NCBI GenBank assembly: GCA_012845835.1
Contig: JABAKD010000030.1
Coordinates: forward strand, 8,210,305 to 8,274,304
Origin: Undaria pinnatifida
Taxonomy: Eukaryota > Sar > Phaeophyceae > Laminariales > Alariaceae
Direction: 5' to 3'
DNA length: 64,000 bases
Every line of letters begins with the position of its first letter. The first letter of the stretch is position 1. The notes beneath the pieces are model-generated. The model did not search any database and had not been told where the DNA came from. It saw only the letters and a list, made by a program, of their open reading frames with translations. Both the position numbers and the translations under genes were made by a program. This document shows positions 12,103-23,571 of the stretch, piece by piece.

Positions 12103-12710
12103 TTAGCCCCCACCTATCTTGTACTGCTTTACGACGTCGTTTGTCTTACTAATAGTACTCATAGTAGCTCGGGCGAGACAGCTAGGGAGGGAGGAGGGGG
12201 TTGGGGCAGTTGCGTCCCCCTCGCGAATATATAGCCCTCCTATTTTGCGCTGCTTTCCTTAGGGGGGACAGTTAGGGGCGGCGAGAGGCGATATGCCCAG
12301 TTGAGGCCCCTCGCGAACATATAGCCCTAGCCCACCCAATTTGTGCTGCTTTATGACGGCGTTTGTCGTAGTCTGGGCGTAGCTGCGGGGGGGTGGGGGG
12401 CGCCCGGGCCCACCCAATTTGTGCTGCTTTACGACGGCGTTTGTCGTAGTCTAAGCGTAACTGAGCGGGGGGGGGGGAGTTGGTTTCCCTTTGTCGTGCC
12501 CATGGCGATCTCGCGCGGGGACAGTGCGGGGGGGGGGGCGGGGGGGGAGGAGGGGGTACCTAGTTGCGCCCCCTCCTTAATACCCATGGCGGTCTCGCAT
12601 GCATTCCGCGGGGACGGTGACGGGAGGGGGGGGGGGCGGGGGGGGGGGGGGGTCCTAGTTGGGTCCCCTCCCCTGCCGTAGTACCCATGGCGGTCTCGCG
12701 TGTCGGGTGT
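12103..12710 (+). repeat. G-rich minisatellite region
   Basis: Units containing TTTGTGCTGCTTTACGACGG and CGTTTGTCGTAGTCT occur near 12345 and 12415, with a diverged copy near 12120. They are followed by three units around ACCCATGGCGGTCTCGC separated by long G runs. The homopolymer runs make frames unreliable. Confidence 0.7.
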
Positions 12711-13578
12711 AATGTTCTGCCATTTATACTATAAACCGCCGTGCCGGTGGACTATGATGATGCCAACATCAATGGCGAGGGCACATGGAGGAGAACGATG
12801 TACGTGTACGTACGTACGGGACGGACCCGAGGTTCATGCAGCCTAGTTTTTTTTTTTGTTGCTTTAGCTCCCGTCTTGCCTTGCGTATGATAGCTGCGCG
12901 GCGGACGGCTGGCTCTCCTGACGAAACATAAAAGGTGGACAAAGGTGGTTGACGCGCGTGTGATTATGTGTTTTTTTTTGTGGTATCAATGTTTTTATGT
13001 TGTTCGGTTCGGTTCGGAATAGGGATAAACTCTGAGGTGAGAGGTGCGGTGGGGGGTGGGGGGTGCATGCAGCAAGCAAGCAGCAGTCTCTGACTGAGCT
13101 TCCCCAGAAGGGGGGGTGGGGGTGGGGGTGGGGGTGGGGGCGTGCATGCTGTAACAGACACTCAGTTGAAGTCACTCTTCAAAGGGGTGCAGAATACAAT
13201 ATACACCGAAAGCTAATTGCGAAAAAAAAAAGACGGCAGGCGTGCGCTTGCTACTTTTTCGTGCTGCGCCTTGCCTATGAACAAGACGCGGCGAGACGGC
13301 CCTCCTTGCCAGGTACACGGTGGAGTGTCTTCGGCGAAATGTGGAATCTTCGGCGAAATGTGGAAACCAGGGGGATGGTGAAGCGGTATTCATTCAATCA
13401 ATAGTAATTACAGATCCCCAGATTGCATGCACAGCGGTGAACATGCGATCCATAGTAATGTTTGTTGAAATCTTGGCATTTGCAAGTCGCAAGTTGCGCA
13501 AAATAATCCACCTCTGCCCGCTTCACGTTTTTTTGTTCCATTTTGAGCGAGCGAAGCGCCTTGTAATAATTATTGCAG

Positions 13579-13678
13579 GCCCATCGTGAACGCAGAGGAC
13601 ACCACACTTCCGGAAGAGATTCTTCGGATTATCGAGTTTGCGCTAATATACGCTGCCGGCGGGCACCCTGCGTTGTGA
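13579..13678 (+). CDS. possible terminal exon, 32 codons, unidentified
   Basis: After an acceptor-like ATAATTATTGCAG a clean frame reads PIVNAEDTTLPEEILRIIEF and then ALIYAAGGHPAL before TGA. Composition is protein-like. LPEEILRII faintly resembles the start of an F-box, but the segment is far too short to assign. I could not find a partner exon: the best upstream candidate has no acceptor. It may be a chance frame. Confidence 0.22.
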
Positions 13679-13989
13679 TAAGCATGCAAGGCAACGAACC
13701 GAACGCCCACAGGACGCCGACTCTACGAGTTTACACCCACCCCTACGTGATCGTCGAAAAAATGAAGAAGACATCTCGGGGATGCTCATTCTACAGCACT
13801 TGGGGGTATTTGAGCCTGTCCTGTGACCACGGCCTTGACTACTAATTAAAAAGTCGAACGATCCCAAACCACAACACAAGGCGTAATAAATCCATAAAAC
13901 CCGAACGATTCTATTCCACAAGGTTTCCCGATTTTATTTTTTGGAACGATTTTGATGTTGATTTTATTTTATTTTTGAATTTGTTTTTT

Positions 13990-14045
13990 ATAAAAATATA
14001 AAAACGTCAGCTGTGAGTACGACCGATTTGATGATAATTTGACCC
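13990..14045 (+). repeat. dispersed GCTGTGAG repeat, short copy
   Basis: AACGTCAGCTGTGAGTACGA is followed by a GATTTGA...TTTGACCCG stretch, as in the other copies of this family. Confidence 0.5.
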
Positions 14046-14047
14046 GA

Positions 14048-14572
14048 ATTAACCCCTTTAGAGCCCCTAACCCCTACCTATTTTATTTTATTTTATTTTA
14101 TTTTATCTTCACAAACGTCTACTTTCCAGCTTCTGGACAAGCCGTGGTCACAGGTGTCGTCCCTTCTCCCCCCCGGTTCTTGCCTTCAATTTTTATCGCG
14201 CATAGGGTTCAGCAATCCCACTGCTCGTCGATTTTTCATCGAGTGTCGCTGACTCACGCTCTCGCGCTTTCCGCAAGTCAAATTTATGCACAAGAAAAAG
14301 TCCCCACGAATATATACGATGAGTATGCATTCGGGGGGATTCGAACTCACGAAACTGACCTATACCAGGCTCGAGGATAACCTGATACGCCACCGGGGCG
14401 ACCGACATTCCTCCCTATACTAACTCCCTCCCAAGTAACTTGTCCCCCAAAACGGGGTTCCAGGTCTAAAGGCGTTAACCCCTTGACCTTGGCAACTGGA
14501 AACCCGATTTTGGGGACATAATCACTTAGATTCAGAATGAGGAGGGGTTTGAGGGCTCTGAAGGGGTTAAGA
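14048..14572. mobile_element. MITE-like element with TTAACCCC inverted ends
   Basis: The left end reads TTAACCCCTTTAGAGCCCCT and the right end is the inverted GAGGGCTCTGAAGGGGTTAA, 525 bp apart. It contains an inner inverted repeat (about 14432-14475 against 14484-14530) built on GTCCCCAAAA. Related ends occur at 44235-44340 and 52470-52545, with fragments near 38625 and 42835. The terminal TTA/TAA would suit a PIF/Harbinger-type target, but no transposase is present. Confidence 0.6.
14337..14403 (-). other. tRNA-like sequence with pol III A and B boxes
   Basis: On the minus strand TGGCGTATCAGG (14392-14381) fits an A box with one mismatch, and GAGTTCGAATCC (14348-14337) fits a B box. Their separation of 32 bases matches a tRNA. 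Acceptor and anticodon stems pair poorly, so this is a tRNA-derived pseudogene or SINE head, not a working tRNA. It lies inside the MITE-like element. Confidence 0.42.
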
Positions 14573-14639
14573 GCACCCCGTGACAAGCCGAAACAAGCGC
14601 TGCTAACCGTTTGGGGAGCCATTCATACAGACACAAACA

Positions 14640-14890
14640 AGCGACAGGCGCGACGCAACCACGCGTCTAGGAAAACAGCCTTTTGAGGCAAATCCGGGGA
14701 TCGTCTCATGCCTCACGCTTGCCTCACAGCTTCCTGCGTTCGTTGTAAACTCGAACACATCTTCTCCTACGCCAGCAGCTCGGATTGCTTCATCTTGTCG
14801 CCGATGCTGCTATCTTCGTCAACTTTTGGGTCTGAACTCCAGAAGGTGTTAAACTACACGTTGCTCTTTTTGTCTCTAGTGGCTAATGTA
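14640..14890 (+). repeat. dispersed repeat, copy 1 (pair at 27105)
   Basis: Shares GCCTCACAGCTTCCTG, ACGCCAGCAGC and GATTGCTTCATC..GTCGCCGA in the same order and spacing as 27105-27330. No coding frame is shared. Confidence 0.7.
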
Positions 14891-15080
14891 TTCCAGCCTG
14901 TGGTATAGGCGAGAAATGCCGGTATGACCGGTTCCGAGTGCTCTTAAATCTGGACGCTCTCAAAATCGGGTATTTCTCTTTTATCTGCAGTAACAAACAT
15001 ATAGCCTGTAGTATAGGCGAGACATGCCAGTTTAGTGTTCTGATCCTGGACGCTCTTAAATCGGGGTACCCACTGCTGCT
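14885..15080 (+). repeat. two tandem copies of a TATAGGCGAGACATGCC repeat
   Basis: AGCCTGT(G/A)GTATAGGCGAGA(A/C)ATGCC occurs near 14895 and 15003, each followed by CTCTTAAATC and GGACGCTCT. A third, diverged copy lies at 51510-51620. Confidence 0.7.
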
Positions 15081-15689
15081 GTAAACTGTACGGCGATGGC
15101 GAGTTACCAGGCACTGCGAGAACAACACGACATCAGTCTCAGACAAATCGGTCATTCTACAAGCCACAGCACCCAACGTCAACATCCTGCTGCGTGTACA
15201 ATACCTGGGCTATCCCACTCTAGAGGTGAAGCAGAATTTTCTGGGTTTCAAGTACAAGGCGCTGAATATCATCATCATCACCCACCCGAAACATGCTTTC
15301 CAAGACATTCGTTCGTACAACCCGACCAACCTCTCTCTCTCTCTGCGCCACAGCAGCAGTCCCAAAACAAATATACTCGTGAATTTTTTACTTTATTTTA
15401 CATTTATATTTATATATATATATATAGTCCACATATCCTCCGGCGGATGGGGAAAAACAAAGCTTAAGCTCACCACACACTTCCACGTATTTTCATACGC
15501 GTCGTGTGTCGATTTAACTCTTATCAATTGCATTCGCACTCCAGCGTTAGCTGGCGTGTCCGTCGGCTCCCTCTACAGCAACAGCGCGAGCTGTCCCTAC
15601 CGGCGTAAACATGTCGCCTTTAACCGATAGTCCCAAACTTGGGGAGGTTAACCGTAACATGATCACAAACGTGTCGCCCAAAAGGGCAA

Positions 15690-15777
15690 CCCCTACCGCA
15701 CTATCGAGGACCCCTAACGCACTATAGAGGACCCCTACCGCACTATAGAGGACCCCTACCGCACTATAGAGGGATGA
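15690..15777 (+). repeat. 21-bp minisatellite, about four units
   Basis: The unit is AGGACCCCTACCGCACTATA plus G, with a few substitutions. The CCGCACTATAG core also forms the subterminal repeats of the element at 17834-18893. Confidence 0.85.
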
Positions 15778-16705
15778 CTCGTACAAGGTGTACCGGTAGG
15801 GAAAACAAGCCAAAACGAAAACTGAGCAGATTTACGGTAGGTAGCGTTCGCGCTCGTTCCGACGTCACCGCTCTATAAACAGTGCTATTGAACACCGGTG
15901 GCATTTTATAATTTACAAACGCCGGTGGCATTTTTTAAACGCTTCATCCAGGCAGCAGTGCCATCTTGTCACGGACATCATGTAGCGAAAACATGCCTGC
16001 TGACCGCCCTACAACTCCTGCCGATCCACTTCGCCCCCCCCGAGGCTCGCGGCCGCGCCTTCCTCCCCCCCCCTCGCCGCCTCCTTTTCCTCCTTCCCTC
16101 GTTCAATCGGCACCCGTAGCTGTTCCGCCATGGTTATTTCGCACCGTTGCACGGACGACGATGAGATAGAACAGCACACAAAGCACCCCACCCCCCCCAA
16201 AAAAAAAACAACGAAAAAAGCGCAACGAGGGAAAACGAACGAAAAAAACGCAGTGAGTGAAAACGAACAAAAGCGCAGGGGGGGGGGGGGGGGACGAACA
16301 CGAACAGGGGGAGTCACTCGCGCGAGTGAGACCCCAACCCGCTGCAAAGAAAAGGCCCCAACAACAGTCATCCCCAACCAGATTTCTATTGAATAGCTCA
16401 TGCCTTGGGATTGTCCATCGAGCTGCATTTTTGTGTGTTCAGTTTCTCGAACACGTTTTTCTTTTCTCTTTTTTTTTTTGGGGGGGGGGTGTCAGGCATA
16501 GGCATAGAGCGACTCAAACGAGGAAGGAGCCTCAAGCTATTTTTTAAGTCAGCTGCGCCCCTCCCTACCATACTCGTAGCCTGCGTCAAAAAAGCACACC
16601 AAACCAGGCAGAGAGGCCTCTCATTCGGATTCGGGTTTAGGTCTCGGAGTAGGGTAGCGTAGTAGTGCTAAGTTTGTTTTTCACAACTCGGTCAGATCAC
16701 AATCT

Positions 16706-16896
16706 TGATCATACAGTTCATATACATCATATACATCATGTACGTATATAATATAGATTATGTACATCATACAGATCATACAGATCATATAGATCACATA
16801 GATCATATAGATCACATAGATCATATAGATCATACAGATCACATAGATCATACATATCATATAGATAATACAGATCATATAGATAATACAGATGAT
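16706..16896 (+). repeat. microsatellite of CATACAGAT / CATATAGAT units
   Basis: About twenty 9-10 bp units of the form ATAGATCAC and ATACAGATC are arranged in tandem. The Ile/Tyr/Asp-rich frames across it are artefacts. Confidence 0.9.
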
Positions 16897-17479
16897 CAGC
16901 AGTCAAGTGGATCGATTCCTGTATCAACCGTTTTGTGAGACGTTGTGCAGGGTCTGTACATCATGGAGAGTGCAGATCCTTCCCTTGAAACATTTGCTAG
17001 ATTATGCAGATCGTGCGGCTCCCACCCGGTAGCATGAGCTATACCATACAGATCTTCCCCGAAATATCGAGACCATCAAGTGGGGATCGATGACCTGCAC
17101 GACGTGTGTACTGGTTCAGAGATACAAATATACAAGATACAAGCTACGACAGACTACTAGAGGTGCACCCATTGTTGCTCTGAGGCTGCTCGCTCACGGG
17201 AACCTCTGCGACACCACTCCCAGACATCGATTAGGGGAAAATTAAAAGTACTATCATACCCGACAACCAATATCGTGGCCTACAGTAGGTATGTATTCAA
17301 CTCAAAGTATTGAAGGAAAAAAAAAAACGAAATCCCGACGATATGGGGATAATAAGGAGCCCCGTCATTTGGAAAACGTTTCAGCCAAAAAAAGGTATAC
17401 CATATACCTCTAGTATCGTAGCGTGTGTCTGATACGTCCGAACGGTAGTGGATGGGGGTGGGGGTGATCTCGATGTTCA

Positions 17480-17590
17480 AGCATGGCCGTAGTCGTATGA
17501 TCATAGCTATCAGACTCTCGCATTTCTACAATGCGGGACGGGGCATGTATGTCGGGTTTTCACCGACCAGACAGACATTGCTTACTACTA
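17480..17590 (+). repeat. dispersed CATGGCCGTAGTCGTATGA repeat, diverged copy
   Basis: Contains CATGGCCGTAGTCGTATGA, CTCGCATT.CTACAATG.CGGGACGG and GTCGGGTTTTCACCGACCAG. Other copies lie at 23572, 23921, 36694 and 42047. Confidence 0.75.
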
Positions 17591-17635
17591 CTCGTAACGG
17601 TATACTATTTATTATTTGGAAAAAAAAAAACACTC

Positions 17636-17735
17636 CAGCTCAGCTGTGAGATCGAAGATTTCGTCGAAACTCATATTTTGGAAGCTGTGTGCTGCTCCGA
17701 TCGCGCACAACGAATACGTACTCTTACCCTGTACC
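17636..17735 (+). repeat. dispersed CAGCTGTGAGATCGAAGATT repeat
   Basis: CAGCTGTGAGATCGAAGATT is followed by a GTCGAAACTCA segment, AAGCTGTGTGC and CGATCGCGC. The same order is found at 44580-44695. Confidence 0.75.
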
Positions 17736-17833
17736 GGTATAAAACAACAATTTTTAATCCGACGGTTTAATTTTCAAGATAATTTTGGGCCAAGGAGCGC
17801 CGGAGAAAAAATATTTTTACCCGGTACTATATA

Positions 17834-18893
17834 CAGTCGGGGTCCCGCTATAGTGCTGGTATGTGCCAAGCCAAAATATCCGCACTATAGTGGGCACCCG
17901 CACTATATGATTTCGGGCCTGAATAGTGCGGGAAGGCGCACTATTCGGGTCCTGTAGAACCCTGAATAGTGCACCTTTCCGCACTATTCGCGAATTTACT
18001 AGGATAAAGTGCTGTACTGCATGGATAGAGTAAGATGTGGCCTATGCAGTAGGGTGTAGACGCCTGCGGTCGTTCGTGGGTGAGAGTAGAACACACAGCG
18101 CAGCGGTGAAACCACATCCTTCCGTCCATCGTAGAACAGATCACAGCATACACCATGCCATGCACATAGCGAGAGCATGCTGTGTGCGAAGTTGTGTTTC
18201 AGCCCGTGCTGTTGCTCCAATCCATTGTACGCTGAATACCCTCGAATAATTATAAATTATTGAGAGGATAGCATTTAGAAGCCAGGCGCTTCACGTAGAT
18301 AATGGAACACGCCCGCACACACAGCCGAGGAACACCTTTGAAAATCAACTTTCATAACAGCTCAGAACTCCCGCCTATACCCACCCACACATGTGAAAAG
18401 CAAAGGGGGGAACACTTTAAAAGCAGAGACGACATAAGCCAGGACACTTCTTCTCAGCTTCTTTCACAAAACGTCTCTACAACGCTTACGTGGGGCTGGG
18501 TGAGGGGACGCACGAAAAAAGAAAAAAACGGCGAAAATCCGCAATAAAATAACCCACGTTCCACACATGTACTATTCTGCAGACAACCCATGCATTCGAT
18601 TCCAAAAAAAAAAAAAAAAGGAAACTATGAGGCAAAACGGCTCATTACTCTGCGCTGCCAAAGTACGCCCTGACATCAGCCTGGCGCGATGGCTTCGATG
18701 CATGTGCGTCGAGAATTTGTGTGGGTTTGGCCTCACTCAGAGCGGGGTGACGTCAGAATTCGCACTATAGAAGGTCTAAAAAGGGACCAAACCCGCAATA
18801 TAGAGGGGTGCCCCGAGTTGTGCCAAGCGATCTCACCCGCACTATAGCGGGCAACCGCACTATATAGCCCGCATTATATCGGGACCCCGACTG
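17834..18893. mobile_element. pogo-like non-autonomous DNA transposon (1,060 bp)
   Basis: The ends are CAGTCGGGGTCCCGCTATAG on the left and its near-perfect inverse on the right, flanked by TA at 17832-17833 and 18894-18895. A TA target and CAGT start fit the pogo/Tigger group of Tc1/mariner. Just inside the ends, motifs of the form CCGCACTATAGNGGG recur in both orientations. The interior has no transposase frame, only AT-rich sequence and short frames. Confidence 0.75.
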
Positions 18894-19228
18894 TACCAGG
18901 TAGTAAAAAATTGATACGAACGACTTCCCTACAGCACTACAGCAGTAGCGGTAAGTAGCGCGCGTCCGTGCGAGAGCCGGGGCCGCTCAAATAAGAACAA
19001 TACCTGGCTTAATACAACACTACAAGTCAGTAGTTGAAAAAAACAGTTCAATAATACCGGTAGCTACATACGTGAAACGGAAAAATAGCAGGTGGGGAAG
19101 AAGGGAAAATAGGGAAATGGTTGGCGCAGAGAATCATCGGAGAGAAAAAATGTATACACCCCTATCATACGATCGCGGTTGTATCTAAGCCATGCACACT
19201 TACTTCAAGTATAGTGGTATCTGTTCAA

Positions 19229-21133
19229 CAGTAGGGGGCCTGTACAAGGCGGCGAAGTGCACAATTCGACGCGAGTCGACGAGAGAAGAAAATGCTGAGT
19301 GCTTCTCGCGGTAAAAATAAATGACGGCGTTCTTATACCGTAGTGGGGATGGGGGAGGGGGGAGGAGGGCCCGCTACGTGACCGCGGATCTGAGTTGCTA
19401 ATAATGGGAGGGAGGGCGAGAGTAGTGCGAGGATGATAAATGGGATGGAGAGAAAGAAAAAAAGAAGAAAAAAAAAAAGGGCACCAAGATTTCGACCGCC
19501 CTATCTCGAAAGACCGCCCTGTTGGAGTTGGGGCGGTTGACCGGCCTATTGCCCTATCGGGCTTTTGGTGATATCCCTACATAAGGCGGTATCCGCCCTA
19601 TTGAGAATATACAGCGTTTTAAGGTACAGCGTATAGCGCTCCTGACCCAAAAGATGACAAAGATGACCGGGAGGGCCTCACGAAGAGGGATGTCATACAA
19701 GTACATACGTCGTGTGCTTGGAGAAGGAAGGTAGAGCGTTGCAGTAGCACCCCTGCTGAACCCAGTGAACATGTGTGACGTCAAACACCACACCAAAGCA
19801 CAGCAGAGCAGACGGGACAATAGTACAGCAGAGCAGACGGGTGCACACACACTTTGCATGTTGAGAGGTACAATATTACAGTACTCTACTTGAGCTGCGG
19901 GCGACATAGCCCGCCGAAGACACACACCATCCGCTGAAGACACACACCGGCCTGCTCTTGTACGGAGAGGGCTCTTCGCTTTGCTGCACACTCACAACAG
20001 AGCTCCAACGTATACTACGGCACCGTACTACTGTAGTGACTACTGTAATGCCCTACAGTCCTCCACTGTGCCCCCCCCCCTTGCCCTTGTTGAGGTTCAC
20101 AAAATTGCCTCATGTCTGCCTGTTGCGCTGGCTTAGCATGCATGCGCTTTGATGGAGGACATCCTGGCCTTTCTGCAGATAGAAGGAGGCATCGCCATTG
20201 CTGCACGCCTCCGCCGCGCTCTCCAGAGAAACGAAGAGCCGTTCTACGGTAGCCCCTCCGACTGCTCTTGAACGATATCGCCGGTTTTGAAACCAGCTCC
20301 CGGCCGTATCTCCTGAAATATGGTGTCCCTGGCCACCCCGACGTCATCGTTCGACAATCCTTTGCAAACAAAAAAATGTATCAAGATATATTTTTCATAG
20401 CATCCTTCCTCGTGTCGCAGCTACGTAACGTTCGTTTAAGGAGATCGCTGGTTTAGGGGGGGGGGCTACCGTAGAATCAGTGCGAAGTGCGACAAAAGTT
20501 TCACGTAGGGCAGGGAGGCACCGCCCCCGCGCCTCCTAGTATTATCATTTGGCTATCTTCGATCTCGTCACGTTCACCTCGTTGATGTGAGTGCATTTCA
20601 ACGTTTCCGGCATCTCGTCTAACCGCATCGAGACGCGCTACATTGGTTTGTCGCAATCCGGATCGGCTTCGCCACAGAGTCCGTGCAGTCGACCACCCGC
20701 ATTTTCCGCGACATCCATGGCCGTCAGGGCGCTTGGGGGTGAGGGCTGGAACCAAACACAGTTCCCCTGCTGCACAGGGCATCATGCGTACCCCTCTGTT
20801 TGTTGCGCGCTACGGGTGCGTATGCTCTCGCATCAACATCAGCAATTGAGGTGTGATATTGCCTATACCTCTCGCTCAAAAGCAGCACCAGAGCGAGGTT
20901 ATCTACTGATATGGAGGCGAAAGAGGGTCGTGAATAGGGTGGTAGCCGCCCTGATTAGGGCGGTAGCCTCCCTGAAGTGGGCGTATACCGCCTTATACAG
21001 GGTCCGTTGCTATATGGTAGGGCGGTAGCCGCCGCTTTATTCGCATCTTCTGTCGTATCAAGCCGATTTTGACGGCCTTATCTCGAATGACGGCCTTATT
21101 CAGACCGCCTTGTATGGGCCCGTCCCCCTACTG
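19229..21133. mobile_element. DNA transposon with CAGTAGGGGG inverted ends (1,905 bp)
   Basis: The left end begins CAGTAGGGGGCCTGTACAAG and the right end inverts to CAGTAGGGGGACGGGCCCAT, then ACAAGGCGG. A TA follows the right end; the left flank is AA, so the target duplication is imperfect. Subterminal GACCGCCCTATCTCGAA motifs are repeated, and AGGGCGGTAGCC units cluster near 20940-21030. No transposase is recognised. Confidence 0.62.
20255..20375 (-). other. coding-like repeat shared with 38800-38960
   Basis: The minus strand encodes GLSNDDVGVARDTIFQEIRP followed by GAGFKTGD. The plus strand at 38820-38900 encodes GLSNDDAAVARGIVCQEIRP followed by VAGFETGD. Conservation at the protein level suggests an old mobile-element or multicopy gene fragment of unknown function. 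It lies inside the 19229-21133 element. Confidence 0.5.
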
Positions 21134-21574
21134 TATAGTGTTGTACGTTATATACACAACGTCCGTAATCCCACCGCGTATACATGATTTTGGGGCTAGG
21201 TTACTAGGTTACTAGGGTACTAGGCCAGGGCTTAGGCTTCCGGTCGGGTTGGGACTTGGTACCAGATATATATATGTATATCGGTATCTTATCATATCTA
21301 ATTAATACTAGTATAAGGGTGTATGGCTTATACACCGGAAAGGGTGCATAGATCATTTTTGTACGTACAACACCGGTACGAAGCCAAAAAGAGCAGATGT
21401 GGGGAAGGAAAGTTGGGAAAAGGTTAAGGTTGGCAGAAGGTCATAGGAGGGATACTCTACTGATTTACGAAAGACTATTCGATCGATATCGGAACGGCAC
21501 GGCATCTACACTATATTGTTGGAGGAAAAATATAGTTGAGGATGCGTCGACGGCTAATGTTTTACCTTTTCCAC

Positions 21575-21588
21575 AACAACAGCAACGA

Positions 21589-21629
<41 letters not shown>

Positions 21630-21778
21630 ACACCAACACCAACACCAACACCAACACCAACACCAACAACACCAACACCAACACCAACACCAACACCAAC
21701 ACCACCACCAACAACAACCACAACAACCACAACAACCACCACAACCACTACAACAACAACAACAACCACAGCAACACT
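21575..21778 (+). repeat. CAACAG / CAACAC microsatellite
   Basis: CAACAG hexamers are followed by CAACAC hexamers and CAACCA trimers. The poly-Gln/His frame of 185 codons spanning it is not a gene. Confidence 0.92.
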
Positions 21779-22188
21779 ACCGTAGCTTTATTTTAACTAC
21801 CTCTTGTCTGTCACAAAAAAAAAAAGAGAGCCCCTGCCATACCTGCATCGAACTACAAGGTACAACGTACAAGGTAGGGATGTACGTACAAGTTGCTTGT
21901 ACCCCAAACAAGAGGGAGCGGTGGCAAAGGGGTCGAGCACAAATCCAACCCTAATTCCAAGCAATATCAGCACAGCTGTAGTAGAGGGAAGGGGGCACTG
22001 TAGGTGTCTTAACATTATGGTGTTTTTCAAAACCATGGAACTACCTCTTACCCTAACCCTAACCCATACGAAGTACAAGGTACAAGATACCGGTTTTCTT
22101 AGTGCCCCTGATGACGTCATCATGACATCACTGGGGTAAAATGGTTAGAAATGTCAAAAATGTGTATCACTGGATCACTGAGGGGGGG

Positions 22189-22589
22189 CAGTGTGGGTAG
22201 TGCCGATATGTCCCAGCCGAGAGTACCGGAACTATTCATGGAACCGGCACTATCGGAAAAACGTTACTGTAGAGTTACAGTACAATATGAGAAGTGATAC
22301 ATGTCATTTTCGCCTCTGTTTTCGCGGACACACACACATATATATATACATATATGTTCGTACGCGCACTCTTAGCCGAAACGCCAAGCAAGGAGGTGGG
22401 CACAAGTCGACTACCTTGGGATCGCTGTCGTCGAGGTTTGGGCGCGATCCTTTCAGTGCATCGCGCGTGGCAAGCCTTTCAAGCTTTTTCAAGAGCTACA
22501 GCATTAGCCTAGTCCCAAGCGATTCTACCGGCCTTTTGCAGGGCAGCGGCACTATTCAATCGGCACTATTGGGAGCACCCCCACTACTG
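22189..22589. mobile_element. MITE with CAGT inverted ends (about 400 bp)
   Basis: The left end reads CAGTGTGGGTAGTGCCGATA. The right end inverts to CAGTAGTGGGGGTGCTCCCA followed by ATAGTGCCGATTG. GGCACTAT motifs near both ends recall the neighbouring CAGT elements. The target duplication is not clear. Confidence 0.55.
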
Positions 22590-22645
22590 CAATTATCAAT
22601 GTTGAATGGAGCTCATCATGCTGATTATACACTATAAGAGTAAAA

Positions 22646-22735
22646 ATACACTCCAGCTGAGATGGAAGATTCCGTCAAAACTCGTCTTTGCAAGCTGTGT
22701 GTGATACTCTGATCGCGTATTGGATTTTTTCTAAA
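22646..22735 (+). repeat. dispersed CAGCTG(TG)AGAT..AAGATT repeat
   Basis: Reads CTCCAGCTGAGATGGAAGATT, then CGTC.AAACTCG, TTTGCAAGCTGTGTG and GATCGCGTATT, matching 17636 and 44580 with small losses. Confidence 0.7.
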
Positions 22736-22794
22736 GAATCGTGGGTACAGCAGCTTCTATCTATAAAGGGCTAACTTAAAATCGCCGGAAAAAA

Positions 22795-23370
22795 AAAAAA
22801 ACACATGCAGCAAGAGGACTCGCAGACTCCGAAAAGTCACGCCCAACGTCTTTCAGGCGCCACCCCGGCAAGGTTACAGACAGTAGTCGCCTACGGGAGT
22901 CAAGTAAACGCCGTCGAAAAAAATCGAATCAAAAATAATTAAATAAAAAAAAGGGCAACTTGTCAAAAAGAACATGCAGTAAGAGAAATTGCAGATCCCC
23001 CGAAAAATCACGCCTGACATTTTCAGGCGCCGTTCCTACATGGGTACAGTAGTAGTTCGTGTAAAAGGGGGTTAAGGAACGCCGGTAAAAAAAAATCGAG
23101 TTAAAAACAGAAAAAAAATGAAAAGGAAAACTCGTTAAAAAAGAACGTGCAGTAAGATCAATTGCAGACAGACCCCCGAAAACTTATGCCCAACGTCTCC
23201 AGACGCACCGGCAGGGGTAGAGCAGTCGTGCAAGGGAGTCCAAATGACTAAAAAACTACGATTTTTTTTTTTTCAACTCTTTAAAACACGCGGCACGGGC
23301 AAGAGGAATTGAAAACTCCGAAAAACTCACGCCCAAGGATTCCAGGCGTCGCTCCGTCTCTCGGAGGCTG
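22795..23370 (+). repeat. tandem repeat of about 150-170 bp, four units
   Basis: Units start near 22800, 22970, 23140 and 23285. Each has CATGCAGTAAGAG-like, CCGAAAAATCACGCCCAACG-like and CAGGCGCC-like blocks, followed by an A-rich stretch. The units are clearly diverged. Confidence 0.75.
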
Positions 23371-23571
23371 GTCTCCGTGCACGCCAACGGAGTTTCCATG
23401 GTGAGGTGGTACTGGCCAATCTCGAGCTCCTCTGCCGCGACGAGAGCGGCGTCCGGACCGCACTCCACAGACACTTCCGACGACCTAGATTTTCCGAGTT
23501 GATGCAGTTGGGGGGTGGAGAGGTGGGGTGAAGAGGTGGAGAGGTTGGGGGGATGGGGAACTCTGTTTTGT

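Noticed and set aside
12735-12799. Possible exon before 13579 (VDYDDANINGEGTWRR), phase-compatible with it
   Set aside because: An in-frame TAA lies at 12732 and there is no AG acceptor or ATG between it and the coding-like part, so it cannot be an internal or first exon.
21397-21954. 185-codon Gln/His-rich frame
   Set aside because: It is a translation of the CAACAG/CAACAC microsatellite, with no conserved flanks.
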